Source: Anaerolineaceae bacterium (GTDB taxonomy: Bacteria > Chloroflexota > Anaerolineae > Anaerolineales > Anaerolineaceae). From it: 64,000 nt of DNA. A program made the position numbers and the translations under genes. Where the stretch lies: assembly GCA_030653365.1 (NCBI GenBank), contig JAURZL010000019.1, positions 277,657-341,656 on the forward strand, in the 5' to 3' direction. Under the pieces are notes generated by a model. It ran no database searches. It worked only from the letters and a program-made list of their open reading frames with translations, and was not told the DNA's origin. Below, piece by piece: positions 9,029 through 17,505 of the stretch. Every line of letters starts with the position of its first letter. The stretch's first letter is position 1.

Positions 9029-9094
9029 TCATTCACCATCAATCTTTTTCAAATTGAAGGATTGGTGTGAATAAATAGGTTTTTATAAATTTTG

Positions 9095-9310
9095 TTAATT
9101 AGGTTCTTCCCAATAATAAACGGGATAATCTGGTAATGGAATAAAAACTGTGCCCTGCAAGCGCAATCCAGGTTGATTGTTCCAAATAGCTAAATGGACT
9201 GACTTCGTTGCTTTAAACAGCTGTTCAACATTGCGGATGAAGTCAAGGAATCCAATCCACGTTGTCTGAATTTTTCAGAAGTGTGAACATCCAATTCAAT
9301 CAATTAAAGG
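9095..9310 (-). pseudogene. Decayed coding remnant of unidentified gene(s)
   Basis: One minus-strand frame ends at a TAA at 9095 and reads back as a plausible 57-residue C-terminus (WIGFLDFIRNVEQLF... IPLPDYPVYYWEEPN). It is closed upstream by an in-frame TGA near 9278. Overlapping it in another frame is ELDVHTSEKFRQRGL, which resembles the acetyl-CoA loop of GNAT acetyltransferases. No start or ribosome site exists for either. The pieces suggest one or two degenerate genes; the first resembles flavin-binding PPOX proteins only loosely. Confidence 0.4.
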
Positions 9311-9361
9311 TTGTTAATGAGTTGAACATCTGCAAGCATTTTTAGCGTTGATTAATTCTTA

Positions 9362-9390
9362 TTGACAGGCGAATATCCGCATGTTAAAAT
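9362..9390 (+). promoter_or_regulatory. tRNA-Glu promoter
   Basis: TTGACA (9362-9367) and TAAAAT (9385-9390) are spaced by 17 bases, ending 18 nt before the mature tRNA 5' end. Confidence 0.85.
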
Positions 9391-9408
9391 GCGCTATCGA
9401 ATGAGATG

Positions 9409-9481
9409 GCCCCCATCGTCTAGAGGTCTAGGACGGAGCCCTCTCAAGGCTCAAACAGGGGTTCGAGTCCCCTTGGGGGCA
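9409..9481 (+). tRNA. tRNA-Glu (anticodon CTC)
   Basis: A 73-nt cloverleaf. The acceptor GCCCCCA pairs with TGGGGGC, the D-arm is GTCTAGAGGTCTAGGAC, and the anticodon stem GAGCC/GGCTC closes the loop CTCTCAA with anticodon CTC. The T-arm is AGGGGTTCGAGTCCCCT. The CCA end is not encoded. The 3' end is duplicated at 11829, as expected of an integration target. Confidence 0.96.
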
Positions 9482-9590
9482 CAGAAAAAAACGCTTGAAA
9501 AAGCGTTTTTTAATTCTTGCGAGATCTCTTCTACCAATGGGTTGAAAGACTTATTAACTGCAAAAATTAATAGTATGCACCAATCCATTT
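9468..9590 (+). repeat. Direct repeat copy 1: tRNA-Glu 3' end plus flank
   Basis: The 16-base core TCCCCTTGGGGGCACA (9468-9483) is identical to 11829-11844. Weaker similarity continues for about 100 bases through the terminator hairpin and a shared ATTAACTGCAAAA block. Core sequence in the 3' end of a tRNA is the usual attachment site of integrating elements. Confidence 0.8.
9485..9512 (+). terminator. tRNA-Glu terminator
   Basis: AAAAACGCTT, a GAAA loop and AAGCGTTTTTT form a classic intrinsic terminator immediately after the tRNA. Confidence 0.88.
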
Positions 9591-9805
9591 TTTAGGAAAT
9601 CAGTTTTCATAAGAACTCCACTACTTTGATCCATAAACGTAATGCAACTCAACAATTTAAATGACAGGCGGGGGTCATCCAATTCCAGGCAAGGTCCTCG
9701 CTTTATACCATTGCATATGGATTGGATGGTCGCCTGGGAAACAGGATGTTCAATAGGCAGAAGGAGGCATGTCGTGCAATTCGCTGAACACAACATTACC
9801 GCGTT

Positions 9806-10009
9806 TCAAATACCCTGGACCGTGATCTTGGCTCCCGCTACATCGAGTTTGACATCGCCCCAATATGACCAGTCGCCATCGACGATCTCGCGGATGCCCG
9901 CCAGTCCCTCGAACCACTTGTTGGAGGCATGCTTCGACGCACCACCGCCAATCATTTCGATGCTCTCATCCTGAACGAATAGTTGCGTGAACTCATCCAT
10001 TTTGGTCAC
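9806..10009 (-). pseudogene. SnoaL/NTF2-like protein remnant
   Basis: A 67-codon frame starting MTKMDEFTQLFVQDESIEMIGGG and ending after WSYWGDVKLDVAGAKITVQG. The spacing of acidic and aromatic residues resembles the first half of SnoaL-like (NTF2-fold) proteins, which are about twice as long. A stop ends it in the middle of the expected beta-sheet, and only scattered coding-like pieces follow toward 9640. Its start overlaps the 3' end of the CPBP gene by 17 nt, so the gene was probably once the third of the cassette operon. The family assignment is tentative. Confidence 0.45.
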
Positions 10010-10883
10010 GTCGCGGGAGGTGTAGCCATCTTGAGACGAAGAGTCTGGTCCACAGGATCATCAGGGTTGTTGGGACAATACCAAGCGAAAAAACAATGCC
10101 ATACAGAGCCTGCATCTCAATAGACGCCCTGCTCTGCATATAGCCGGTCAACGAGCCGATGAACACATTACCCAGGTAGTGGATGATCATCGCTGGAAGA
10201 AGGCTGCGCGTCCTGACAAAAATGTAGCCGTAGAACAGGCCGAGGATGAACGCCCAAACGACCTGCCCCAGCACCCACACCAATTCACGACCGCCTGCCA
10301 GATTGAGCAGGTGCATCAGCCCAAAGCCAAGCGCCGAGAAAATGACCGCTTTGCGTTCCGAAACCTTGCCCAGAAAGACGGTCAACACAATGCCTCTGAA
10401 CAATGCTTCTTCAAAAATGGATGGGAAGGAGACAAGGAGGCTAGGTGAACCGGGAGGCAGGTCACCTGATAGATCGAAGACCTGGCGGACAAAATTCCAG
10501 GTTAGCGGTAATCCTTCGGAGATTCGATAAGCAAATGAAGCTGCGGCTTGCGAGAGTGCTAGGATGATGTAGCAGGAGAGCCCCAACAGGACAAGCTGGA
10601 TGAACGGCTGCACCCTGGTCAACCCGATGTCATCCAGGTATTGCCGGTATGTTCTTTTCCCCTTCGGCAGGCGCAGAACGAAGGGCACGAATAAAAAGAT
10701 CGTCAGGATCTGATAGGTTATCCCATGGGCGAATTGACCGTCAGATGAGTAGGGCGATAATCCGATCGCAAACACCAGATTACTTGCCAAAATGTTCGCC
10801 ACGACGATCGTGATCACCACTGCCAAAAGGGAAAGCCAGGGATGCTCGTGAAGCTGCATTTTTCTCTTGGTTATCTTCTTCAT
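9993..10883 (-). CDS. CPBP family intramembrane metalloprotease
   Basis: A 296-residue multi-pass membrane protein with the three CPBP (Abi/CAAX-protease-like) motifs: EEALFRG with the two catalytic Glu, a following FGLMHLLN with a metal-ligand His, and HYLGN near the C-terminus. Such proteins are presumed membrane-embedded glutamic/metallo-proteases; substrates are unknown. I prefer the ATG at 10883 (MKKITKRKMQ), after GAAGAGAAA. A GTG at 10940 overlapping the upstream stop as GTGA is an alternative that would read through the 16-base inverted repeat. It lies downstream of the XRE regulator in the tRNA-bracketed cassette. Confidence 0.85.
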   Translation of the reverse strand: MKKITKRKMQLHEHPWLSLLAVVITIVVANILASNLVFAIGLSPYSSDGQFAHGITYQILTIFLFVPFVLRLPKGKRTYRQYLDDIGLTRVQPFIQLVLLGLSCYIILALSQAAASFAYRISEGLPLTWNFVRQVFDLSGDLPPGSPSLLVSFPSIFEEALFRGIVLTVFLGKVSERKAVIFSALGFGLMHLLNLAGGRELVWVLGQVVWAFILGLFYGYIFVRTRSLLPAMIIHYLGNVFIGSLTGYMQSRASIEMQALYGIVFSLGIVPTTLMILWTRLFVSRWLHLPRRDQNG

Positions 10884-10896
10884 GATATTTCTCTTC

Positions 10897-10929
10897 AGGA
10901 GACAGTCATCTTCAAGATGACTGTCTCCT
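10897..10929 (-). repeat. Perfect 16-base inverted repeat between regulator and protease
   Basis: AGGAGACAGTCATCTT (10897-10912) and its exact complement (10914-10929) are separated by one base. In RNA this gives a 15-bp stem with a 3-nt loop, 8 nt after the regulator stop and 13 nt before the protease ATG. There is no T-run, so it is not an ordinary terminator. Confidence 0.85.
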
Positions 10930-10936
10930 TCTATGG

Positions 10937-11518
10937 TCACTTCACGAATGGGATGCTCAACGCATAGCGGATGGGTTTATCCGAGAGCGAACGCATGGCA
11001 TTGACCACTCCCTGGTAAGTGCAGAAGATACCGATGAACATGAAGGGAAGGATGCTTAATATTGCCAACGTTGAAGCCAGTATGACAAATCCATCCATAT
11101 CCATACTCAATAGGATCAGCGTCGGTAGGCCAACGACCATGAAGAACAAGGCGGCAAACAGTGAAAGCGTCATGGTGATCTGGAAGTTGAGCACATGCCT
11201 CCCGTGCTGATCGATCTTGTAGGATTGGTTCTTCTTCCACGACCACAGCAGGAGGGGAATAACAAGGATGCAGAATATGCAGCTGAGATGCAGAATGGCA
11301 AGCCAAAAATTCTCATTGCCGGTATTCTGCTCACCGAAGTCGAATTCGAGCGCTTCACCCAGGCAGTGCAGGGTATAGGCGCGCGGGTCCACTTCGCCGC
11401 TTTCAATGCGCTGGATCGTGCGCGGGCTGACTTCACAGCGCTCCGCCAATTGTTCCTGTGTCAGGCCTTTCTGGTGGCGCAGTTCAGAGACTTTGAGTCC
11501 GAGGTCAGGTTGGTTCAT
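10937..11518 (-). CDS. XRE-family helix-turn-helix regulator fused to a DUF4870 membrane domain
   Basis: A 193-residue protein. Residues 5-60 form an XRE helix-turn-helix (SELRHQKGLTQEQLAERCEVSPRTIQRIESGEVDPR). Residues 70-190 form a DUF4870 domain with three to four membrane helices and the family's HVLNFQITMTLS motif. A membrane-tethered DNA-binding protein fits a sensor-regulator that may control its own operon with the CPBP protease, which could in principle cleave it; that is inference. An AAAAAAGGAGAAACC site precedes the ATG at 11518. Confidence 0.88.
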   Translation of the reverse strand: MNQPDLGLKVSELRHQKGLTQEQLAERCEVSPRTIQRIESGEVDPRAYTLHCLGEALEFDFGEQNTGNENFWLAILHLSCIFCILVIPLLLWSWKKNQSYKIDQHGRHVLNFQITMTLSLFAALFFMVVGLPTLILLSMDMDGFVILASTLAILSILPFMFIGIFCTYQGVVNAMRSLSDKPIRYALSIPFVK

Positions 11519-11828
11519 TTTGGTTTCTCCTTTTTTGGTATGTTGCCATTATCAGGAGTTGGGGCTGGAATCACAACGGCGTGTGGACGACATTCGGGCG
11601 ACATTTCGATAATGGACATGACATTTCAAATTCCAGTTATTCTTCTGGTCCAGCCTGAGAATAAACACTACACACAGAAAATGGTCAGGCAGACAAGCGA
11701 TCGATAATAGTATAGCAAATCCCTGTGGGAGGAACAATTAGCTGGTTGGTTGATGAACACCGATCGATAGACAGGATCATTCATGTCGACAACCACCTCT
11801 CGACTTTCCATTATCCGTATATACAGCA
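11519..11828. other. Upstream region of the XRE cassette
   Basis: About 310 bases between the XRE start and the second tRNA-end repeat. It must contain the cassette promoter on the minus strand. I see no convincing hexamer pair, RNA gene or coding sequence. Confidence 0.4.
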
Positions 11829-11948
11829 TCCCCTTGGGGGCACAAAAAAAACGCTTGAAACGGAGTTTTTTTGATTCTTGGATCCCTCCTTACAATGATT
11901 TAAAAGATCCATTAACTGCAAAACTTGACCGTTCGCACCCATCCACTA
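11829..11948 (+). repeat. Direct repeat copy 2: partial tRNA-Glu 3' end plus flank
   Basis: It begins exactly with the 16-base core found in the tRNA-Glu 3' end, then follows copy 1 imperfectly, including a decayed version of the terminator hairpin (ACGCTTGAAACGGAGTTTTTTT) and the ATTAACTGCAAAA block. No tRNA 5' part is present. It marks the right edge of the 2.36-kb cassette. Confidence 0.8.
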
Positions 11949-11964
11949 CGCCTGGGCTTTGCTG

Positions 11965-11976
11965 TATACTAAAAGT
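11965..11976 (+). promoter_or_regulatory. -10 element directly before regulator 1 (leaderless start)
   Basis: TATACT (11965-11970) ends 6 bases before the ATG at 11977. There is no Shine-Dalgarno sequence, so the mRNA probably begins at or next to the start codon. No -35 match is visible at 16-18 bases. Confidence 0.5.
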
Positions 11977-14652
11977 ATGTCCACCCCGCTATTGGCGACA
12001 AAACTATACATCCCACCGCTCAAGTCCAGTATTGTCTCACGTCCCAGACTGATCGATTGGCTGAATGAGGGGTTGGTAAAGAATTGCAAATTAGCGCTCA
12101 TCTCTGCTTCAGCAGGCTTTGGTAAGACTACCCTGATCAGTGAATGGATTACCAAATGTGACAGGGAGGTGGGATGGTTATCGCTGGATGAAGGGGACAG
12201 TGAACCGGAGCGGTTCATCTCGTATCTGGTGGCAGCATTACAAACTGTCAAGTCTGGAATAGGGGCAGGTTTGATGGCTGCGCTCCAATCTGCAGAGTCT
12301 CTGAATACGGAAGCACTCTTATCCGCCCTGCTTAACGAAATCACGACCATCCCGGATGATTTTATTCTCATTCTCGATGATTATCACTTGATAGATTCAC
12401 CAGTGGTGGATCAATCCCTGGCATTCCTTGTGGAACACCAACCATCGCAGATGCACATGGTTATCTCCACACGTGAAGATCCATCCCTTCCACTGGCACG
12501 GCTACGAGCCCGAAGCCAAATGATCGAGCTGCGTGCCTCTGATCTGCGTTTTACCTCTGCTGAAGCCTCCGAATTTCTCAACCAGGTAATGGGCTTGACC
12601 CTCTCAGAGGAAGATATTACATCCTTGGAAACTCGCACCGAAGGTTGGATTGCAGGTTTACAATTAGCTGCGATTTCAATGCATGGACAAAAAGATGCTT
12701 CTGGTTTTATACAAGCCTTCACGGGGAGCCACCGATATATATTGGATTACCTGCTGGAAGAAGTTTTACAGCGCCAGCCCATCGAAGTTCAGAACTTTCT
12801 GTTGCGAACATCCATCCTCGAAAGGATGTGCGGTCCGCTATGTGACGCTGTTTTGGGTAATCAAACTGCATCCGGGCAGGAAACCCTGACTTATCTTGAA
12901 CGAGCGAACCTGTTTATCGTCTCATTGGATGATGAGCGTTATTGGTACCGTTATCACCATCTTTTTGGGGATTTGCTGCGAAAGCGGTTGAAGCAAAGTT
13001 TTACCTCCGAAGGAATCAATAACCTGCAAATTCAAGCCAGTGAATGGTATGAGAAGAATGGGTTGATCCTCCAAGCTTTTAAACATGCTGTCGCAGCTTA
13101 TGATGTTGAGCGTGCCAATCGCCTGATGGAAGACAAAAAGATGCCTTTACACCTTCCCGGAGTGCCTACGATCATATTGAATTGGCTGGAGTCTTTACCC
13201 ACGAACGTGCTGAATGCAAATCCCGCCTTGTGGTGGAAGCAAGCTGCGATGATGATGGATAGCTACCAGACGATTGGTGTGGAAGAGAAACTCCAGGCAG
13301 CCGAAGCGGCACTGGCAATGAAAATTCCTCCCAACAGCGAGATGGACGAGTGGAGTCGAAATCTGGTAGGGAAAATTGCAGTTGCCAGAGCTATGCTCGC
13401 TGCAACGCTCTACCAGTCAGAAACCAGCCTGCTATACGCGCACCGCGCTTTGGAGTATCTGCATCCTGATAACACAACTTACCGTTCTTCAGCCATCCAA
13501 TATATTGGATTTGCCCATTATATCCAGGGAGACCGGGACGAAGCGGACCAAGCCTATAATGAAGCTTTATCTCTTGCCCAGGCAGCCGGGGATAATGAAG
13601 GTGTTTTATTGGCAATTACCCGTCTGGGTCAGGTACACGAATTGAGAAACCAGTATCACCAGGCAGCTGAGAAATACCAGCATGCGCTGCAGTTGATCGG
13701 GGAGGACCCGATTCCGTTTACGACAGTCGTGTACCTGGGACTCGCCAGGATCTATTTTGAATGGAATGACCTGGATACCGCTGAGAAATATGGGGAGCTG
13801 AGCTTTCAGCTGGCACGCCTATGTGACCAGGTGGTTGACAGGCTAATATTGAGTCAACTGTTCATGTCCCAGATTAAATTAATCCGGGGAGATGTAGCTG
13901 GGGCTGCCAACTTCCTGAAGCAGGCCGAACAAAATACACGCCAATGGGAATTCGCTGCCCGTGTGCCGACCATTGCCACCCAGCAGGTGTTGATGCATTT
14001 ATACCAGGGGAACATAGATGCCGCCGTTCAAATTGCACAGCAGAATGACCTTCCACTCCTCAAGGCGCGCACCCTCATCGCCCAGGGTGATCCATCCGCT
14101 GCGCTGGCTGTACTGGTGCCCCATCGCCAGAATATGGAGGAAAAAGGTTGGGATAACAATCTGCTCTCGACGATGGTGCTGCAAGCGCTTGCGCTTCACC
14201 TTGAAGGTGAAAAAGATCCAGCACTTCAGGTGCTGTCCGAAGCCCTAACCCTGGCTGAACCGGGTGGTTTCATCCGCCAATTTGTGGAGCAGGGCGAACC
14301 AATGCGGTTGTTAATTTTGGATTATAGAGCATGGATAGAGAATCAGTCTGGCGGACGCATTCATCCATTGAGGGGTTATGTGGATAAACTCCTGGCTGCT
14401 TTTACAACATCGGAGTCTGTACTGGTTTCTCCAACAAAAAATCCGCAATCAGAATTAATTGAGCCACTGAGTCAGCGCGAATTGGAAGTATTACAGCTCA
14501 TTTGTCAGGGTCTCTCCAATCAAGAAATATGCCAGCGTTTGTTTCTTGCCCTGGATACTGTCAAAGGCCACAACCGCAGGATTTTTGAAAAACTACAGGT
14601 ACACCGCCGAACAGAAGCCATTGCCAAAGCTCGCGAGTTGAATCTGATCTAA
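11977..14652 (+). CDS. MalT-like LuxR-family STAND regulator 1
   Basis: An 891-residue ATP-dependent activator. The N-terminal STAND/NACHT-like ATPase has Walker A SAGFGKTT (45-52) and a Walker-B-like ILILDDYHLID. The middle (about 400-800) is a helical TPR-like sensor region. The C-terminus carries a LuxR helix-turn-helix (EPLSQRELEVLQLICQGLSN and VKGHNRRIFEKLQVHRRTEA). In MalT, ligand and ATP drive oligomerisation on repeated promoter sites; ligand unknown here. The start at 11977 matches the paralogue at 24860, giving identical lengths. Only 28 nt separate its stop from the conserved promoter that leads the next operon, so it likely controls it. Confidence 0.92.
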   Translation: MSTPLLATKLYIPPLKSSIVSRPRLIDWLNEGLVKNCKLALISASAGFGKTTLISEWITKCDREVGWLSLDEGDSEPERFISYLVAALQTVKSGIGAGLMAALQSAESLNTEALLSALLNEITTIPDDFILILDDYHLIDSPVVDQSLAFLVEHQPSQMHMVISTREDPSLPLARLRARSQMIELRASDLRFTSAEASEFLNQVMGLTLSEEDITSLETRTEGWIAGLQLAAISMHGQKDASGFIQAFTGSHRYILDYLLEEVLQRQPIEVQNFLLRTSILERMCGPLCDAVLGNQTASGQETLTYLERANLFIVSLDDERYWYRYHHLFGDLLRKRLKQSFTSEGINNLQIQASEWYEKNGLILQAFKHAVAAYDVERANRLMEDKKMPLHLPGVPTIILNWLESLPTNVLNANPALWWKQAAMMMDSYQTIGVEEKLQAAEAALAMKIPPNSEMDEWSRNLVGKIAVARAMLAATLYQSETSLLYAHRALEYLHPDNTTYRSSAIQYIGFAHYIQGDRDEADQAYNEALSLAQAAGDNEGVLLAITRLGQVHELRNQYHQAAEKYQHALQLIGEDPIPFTTVVYLGLARIYFEWNDLDTAEKYGELSFQLARLCDQVVDRLILSQLFMSQIKLIRGDVAGAANFLKQAEQNTRQWEFAARVPTIATQQVLMHLYQGNIDAAVQIAQQNDLPLLKARTLIAQGDPSAALAVLVPHRQNMEEKGWDNNLLSTMVLQALALHLEGEKDPALQVLSEALTLAEPGGFIRQFVEQGEPMRLLILDYRAWIENQSGGRIHPLRGYVDKLLAAFTTSESVLVSPTKNPQSELIEPLSQRELEVLQLICQGLSNQEICQRLFLALDTVKGHNRRIFEKLQVHRRTEAIAKARELNLI

Positions 14653-14680
14653 AAGCCCTCCTTTCTTGCCAGTAATCTAA

Positions 14681-14750
14681 AACAACACTTCAACCAACAC
14701 CACAACCCACACCAAAGTGTCTACCAGTGACACTTGTGCATGGGTATATT
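14681..14750 (+). promoter_or_regulatory. Conserved regulon promoter A
   Basis: AACAACACTT (14681-14690), a 24-base spacer made of two near-identical 12-mers (CAACCAACACCA and CAACCCACACCA), AAGTGT (14715-14720), 24 bases, then TATATT (14745-14750). No good -35 lies 17 bases from the -10, as expected for an activator-dependent promoter. Same design as at 27572, 31034, 32601 and 35821. It leads the eight-gene operon ending at 20045. Confidence 0.85.
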
Positions 14751-14833
14751 TACATTGTGGCAGTCAGGCAGTGCAAATTCTTTTCTTGCTGACACAGTAG
14801 ATATTTTTCAATCTAAGGAATTTGGAGATACCA

Positions 14834-15769
14834 ATGAAAGCTATCGTTTATAAAAAATATGGACTACCTGATGTTCTTCATCTCGAAGAGGTTGAAAAAC
14901 CTGCGCCCAAGGACAATGAAATACTGGTAAAGGTAAAAGCGACAACCGTATCATCAGGCGTGTTGTGGGCTCGAACTGGCAAACATCCGGATTCCAAACT
15001 GTTTACTCTTGCAGTGCGAATAATGTTTGGCCTCACAAAGCCCAAAAAGACCATTCTAGGGTATGAGGTATCTGGAAAAGTTGAAGCAGTTGGGAAAGAA
15101 GTAAAACTGTTTAAGAAGGGGGACCAAGTTTTTGGAACTACCACCGGGTTGGGAGCTGGTGCTTATGCCGATTATGTATGTCTGCCTGAAAAATGGAAAC
15201 AAGGCGTAGTAGCCAAAAAACCTGCGAATATGTCCCATGAGGAAGCTGCCGCTGTTCCTATCGGGGGTATGACAGCGTTATTTCTTCTGAGAAAAGCAAA
15301 CATTCAGAGGGGACAAAAAGTCCTTATCTTTGGCGCTTCCGGAAGTGTAGGAACTTTTGCGGTTCAGATTGCCAGGTACCACTTTGGGGCAATAGTAACC
15401 GGGGTGTGCAGTACTTCGAATTTAGAATTGATACGCTCTCTAGGAGCTGATAAAGTAATTGATTACACACAAGAGGATTTCACCCAGAGCGGTGAGACCT
15501 ATGATGTTATTTTTGACGCGGTGGGCAAGATTTCTTCTTCAGGCTGTAAAAGCTCCCTGAAGAAAAAAGGGATATACATAACCGTCAAATCCCCGACAAG
15601 CGAAAAGACCGAATATCTGATCTTGCTCAAAGAGCTTATTGAGGCGGGAAAGATAAAGCCAGTCATTGATAAATGCTATTCGTTAGAACAGATCGTCGAC
15701 GCACACCGATATGTGGAAAAAGGCCGTAAAAGAGGAAATGTTGTCATTAGCGTCACGGGAAAGGAGTAA
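14834..15769 (+). CDS. MDR-family NAD(P)-dependent quinone oxidoreductase 1
   Basis: A 311-residue zinc-less medium-chain dehydrogenase/reductase. It opens with [20 protein letters not shown], typical of quinone oxidoreductase-like members, and has a Rossmann nucleotide-binding motif [12 protein letters not shown] (about 169-180). The Cys/His ligands of zinc alcohol dehydrogenases are missing. It probably reduces quinones or alpha,beta-unsaturated carbonyls with NAD(P)H in the cytoplasm. The ATG at 14834 follows GGAGATACC. It is the first gene after promoter A and has paralogues at 19107 and 37403. Confidence 0.88.
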   Translation: MKAIVYKKYGLPDVLHLEEVEKPAPKDNEILVKVKATTVSSGVLWARTGKHPDSKLFTLAVRIMFGLTKPKKTILGYEVSGKVEAVGKEVKLFKKGDQVFGTTTGLGAGAYADYVCLPEKWKQGVVAKKPANMSHEEAAAVPIGGMTALFLLRKANIQRGQKVLIFGASGSVGTFAVQIARYHFGAIVTGVCSTSNLELIRSLGADKVIDYTQEDFTQSGETYDVIFDAVGKISSSGCKSSLKKKGIYITVKSPTSEKTEYLILLKELIEAGKIKPVIDKCYSLEQIVDAHRYVEKGRKRGNVVISVTGKE

Positions 15770-15776
15770 TTGAACT

Positions 15777-16139
15777 ATGGATACAAAAATTATACTTTCT
15801 GCAACCTGGGTTGTCGCCACCCTACTTTATCTTTATGGTGATGTATTACGTATTTGCAGCGGAGATTTGGCAAAAAAACCGATGGCAGATATGAATCTTA
15901 ATCAGTACATTTGGCTGGGGATTGCGATTTTAATGATGACACCCATCCTGATGGTCTTCCTGAACCTGGTAATGCCCCAACCTGCGAGTCGCTGGGTGAA
16001 TATCATTGTGGCAGTTTTCTTTTTCCTGTTCAATCTGATTGGCTTGCCTACCTATGCATCGCTGTATGACAAATTCCTGATTGCAGTCAGCATGGGGTTC
16101 AACGTGGTAACGGTTTGGTATGCATGGAATTGGAACTAA
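15777..16139 (+). CDS. Small four-helix membrane protein, DUF6326-like
   Basis: A 120-residue protein with four predicted membrane helices and the signature SRWVNIIVAVFFFLFNLIG plus a terminal VWYAWNW. I associate this pattern with DUF6326 from memory; function unknown. AAGGAG overlaps the end of the preceding gene, 7 nt upstream, so translation is probably coupled. Paralogues: 16216 and 27963. Confidence 0.75.
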   Translation: MDTKIILSATWVVATLLYLYGDVLRICSGDLAKKPMADMNLNQYIWLGIAILMMTPILMVFLNLVMPQPASRWVNIIVAVFFFLFNLIGLPTYASLYDKFLIAVSMGFNVVTVWYAWNWN

Positions 16140-16215
16140 ATCTGATGATTAACCTGGTTAATACCTCTGAATCAAATAGTAAAACTCATTCAAATTATTC
16201 AAAAAAGGAGAAAAA

Positions 16216-16662
16216 ATGAATACGACCAAAGAAAGTCCCCTCGGGGCAAGTTTAAAGACTACCAAAATTAATACAAAAATTTTGCTAGCGCTGTTATGGG
16301 TGTTTTATAACGTGAATTTTATATATTGCGATTCCCTCTTGAGATTGGAACCAGGGGCTATAGAAGGAATAATGTCAGGATATGTGTCAAATGGAACTGT
16401 AAAAATCACCTCTGGATTTTTGTTGGGAACCGCGATCATATGGGAAATTCCGTTCTTAATGATTGTCCTGTCCTGGGCATTAAAATATCGCGCAAATCGT
16501 TGGGCAAACATTATCGCAGGGACACTATTTGTTGTGGCCCAAATCGGTTCATTATTTCTTGGCGCAGCATCTTCTATGTATTACTTTTACAGCATGGTCG
16601 AAATCGCGGCTCTGTTACTCATTGTCTGGAATGCATGGAAGTGGCGCAATACGGAAGCGTAG
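16216..16662 (+). CDS. Small four-helix membrane protein, DUF6326-like, paralogue
   Basis: A 148-residue membrane protein with an N-terminal cytoplasmic tail (MNTTKESPLGASLK) and four helices. It shares NRWANIIAGTLFVVAQIG and a C-terminal IVWNAWKW with its neighbour at 15777. The tail resembles the starts of the proteins at 27963 (MNSTIESPLG) and 36224 (MNTTNESPFG), showing reuse of the same N-terminal segment across families. A strong AAAAAAGGAG precedes the ATG. Confidence 0.78.
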   Translation: MNTTKESPLGASLKTTKINTKILLALLWVFYNVNFIYCDSLLRLEPGAIEGIMSGYVSNGTVKITSGFLLGTAIIWEIPFLMIVLSWALKYRANRWANIIAGTLFVVAQIGSLFLGAASSMYYFYSMVEIAALLLIVWNAWKWRNTEA

Positions 16663-16707
16663 CCCTGAAGCAAAACAAAAATATTGTTCAAAAAAAGGAG
16701 AATTAAA

Positions 16708-17394
16708 ATGAAAGCTTTTCAGAAATTTGGTGGAATTGCCGCGCTTTACATGGCATTGGCGCATTTGACGGGATTAATTATCTTCATTGTGATTCTGGAT
16801 TACATCAGCATCACCGATTTAGCGCAAAAGGTTGCCATGAATGTCGACAACCAGGCGGTCGTTTTTTCAACCAACCTGCTCATGTATGTTTTCTTTGGCT
16901 TTTTTCTGATTGTATTTTCACTGGCTTTATACAACAGATTAAAAGCTGGCGCGCCTGCACTGATGCAAGTGGCAACCGCAATTGGAATCATCTGGGCTGG
17001 CTCGTTGATAGCCAGCGGTATGGTCGCGAATGCCGCGCTCACCTCAGTCGTGTCACTTTATGCTACTGGCCCAACCCAGGCTGCGTTGACCTGGCAGGGA
17101 ATTGAACCAGTAATGGATGGACTGGGCAATGCTAATGGTGAAATTCTTGGTGGTCTTATGACGCTATTGATCAGCCTGGCTGCACTACGAACTGGTGAAC
17201 TCCCCAAGAGGTTGAATATCTTCGGGTTGGTGGTTGGCGCAGTGGGCATCATCTCGCTTGTGCCAATGCTAACTGGTACACTCGGTCCAGTTTTTGGCTT
17301 GACCCAAATCATCTGGTTCATCTGGATGGGAATTGTGCTTTTGCGCAGCAATCCGGTGAAGGCAGCGGCTACCGAGGTTTTGAGACCGGCATAG
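16708..17394 (+). CDS. Multi-pass membrane protein, DUF4386-like
   Basis: A 228-residue protein with about six membrane helices, resembling DUF4386 in layout: an N-terminal helix after a short basic start, paired central helices, and ELPKRLNIFGLVVGAVGIIS near the C-terminus. The start at 16708 (MKAFQKFGGIAALYMA) has AAAGGAG 7 nt upstream. No enzymatic motif is visible; role unknown. Part of the operon from promoter A. Confidence 0.7.
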   Translation: MKAFQKFGGIAALYMALAHLTGLIIFIVILDYISITDLAQKVAMNVDNQAVVFSTNLLMYVFFGFFLIVFSLALYNRLKAGAPALMQVATAIGIIWAGSLIASGMVANAALTSVVSLYATGPTQAALTWQGIEPVMDGLGNANGEILGGLMTLLISLAALRTGELPKRLNIFGLVVGAVGIISLVPMLTGTLGPVFGLTQIIWFIWMGIVLLRSNPVKAAATEVLRPA

Positions 17395-17505
17395 ATTTCC
17401 GTCAGGGGAGAAGGAGGGCTGAAGACCCTCCCTCTCTCAGTCAAACTATAAACAGATGGCGGCGACTTATTTAAACCAAAAATGAATCAGAACAAGGAGA
17501 GAAAA

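Noticed and set aside
11195..11707. 170-codon plus-strand frame opposite the XRE regulator
   Set aside because: The minus strand carries a clear helix-turn-helix and DUF4870 protein with a ribosome site; the plus frame has neither and is its shadow.
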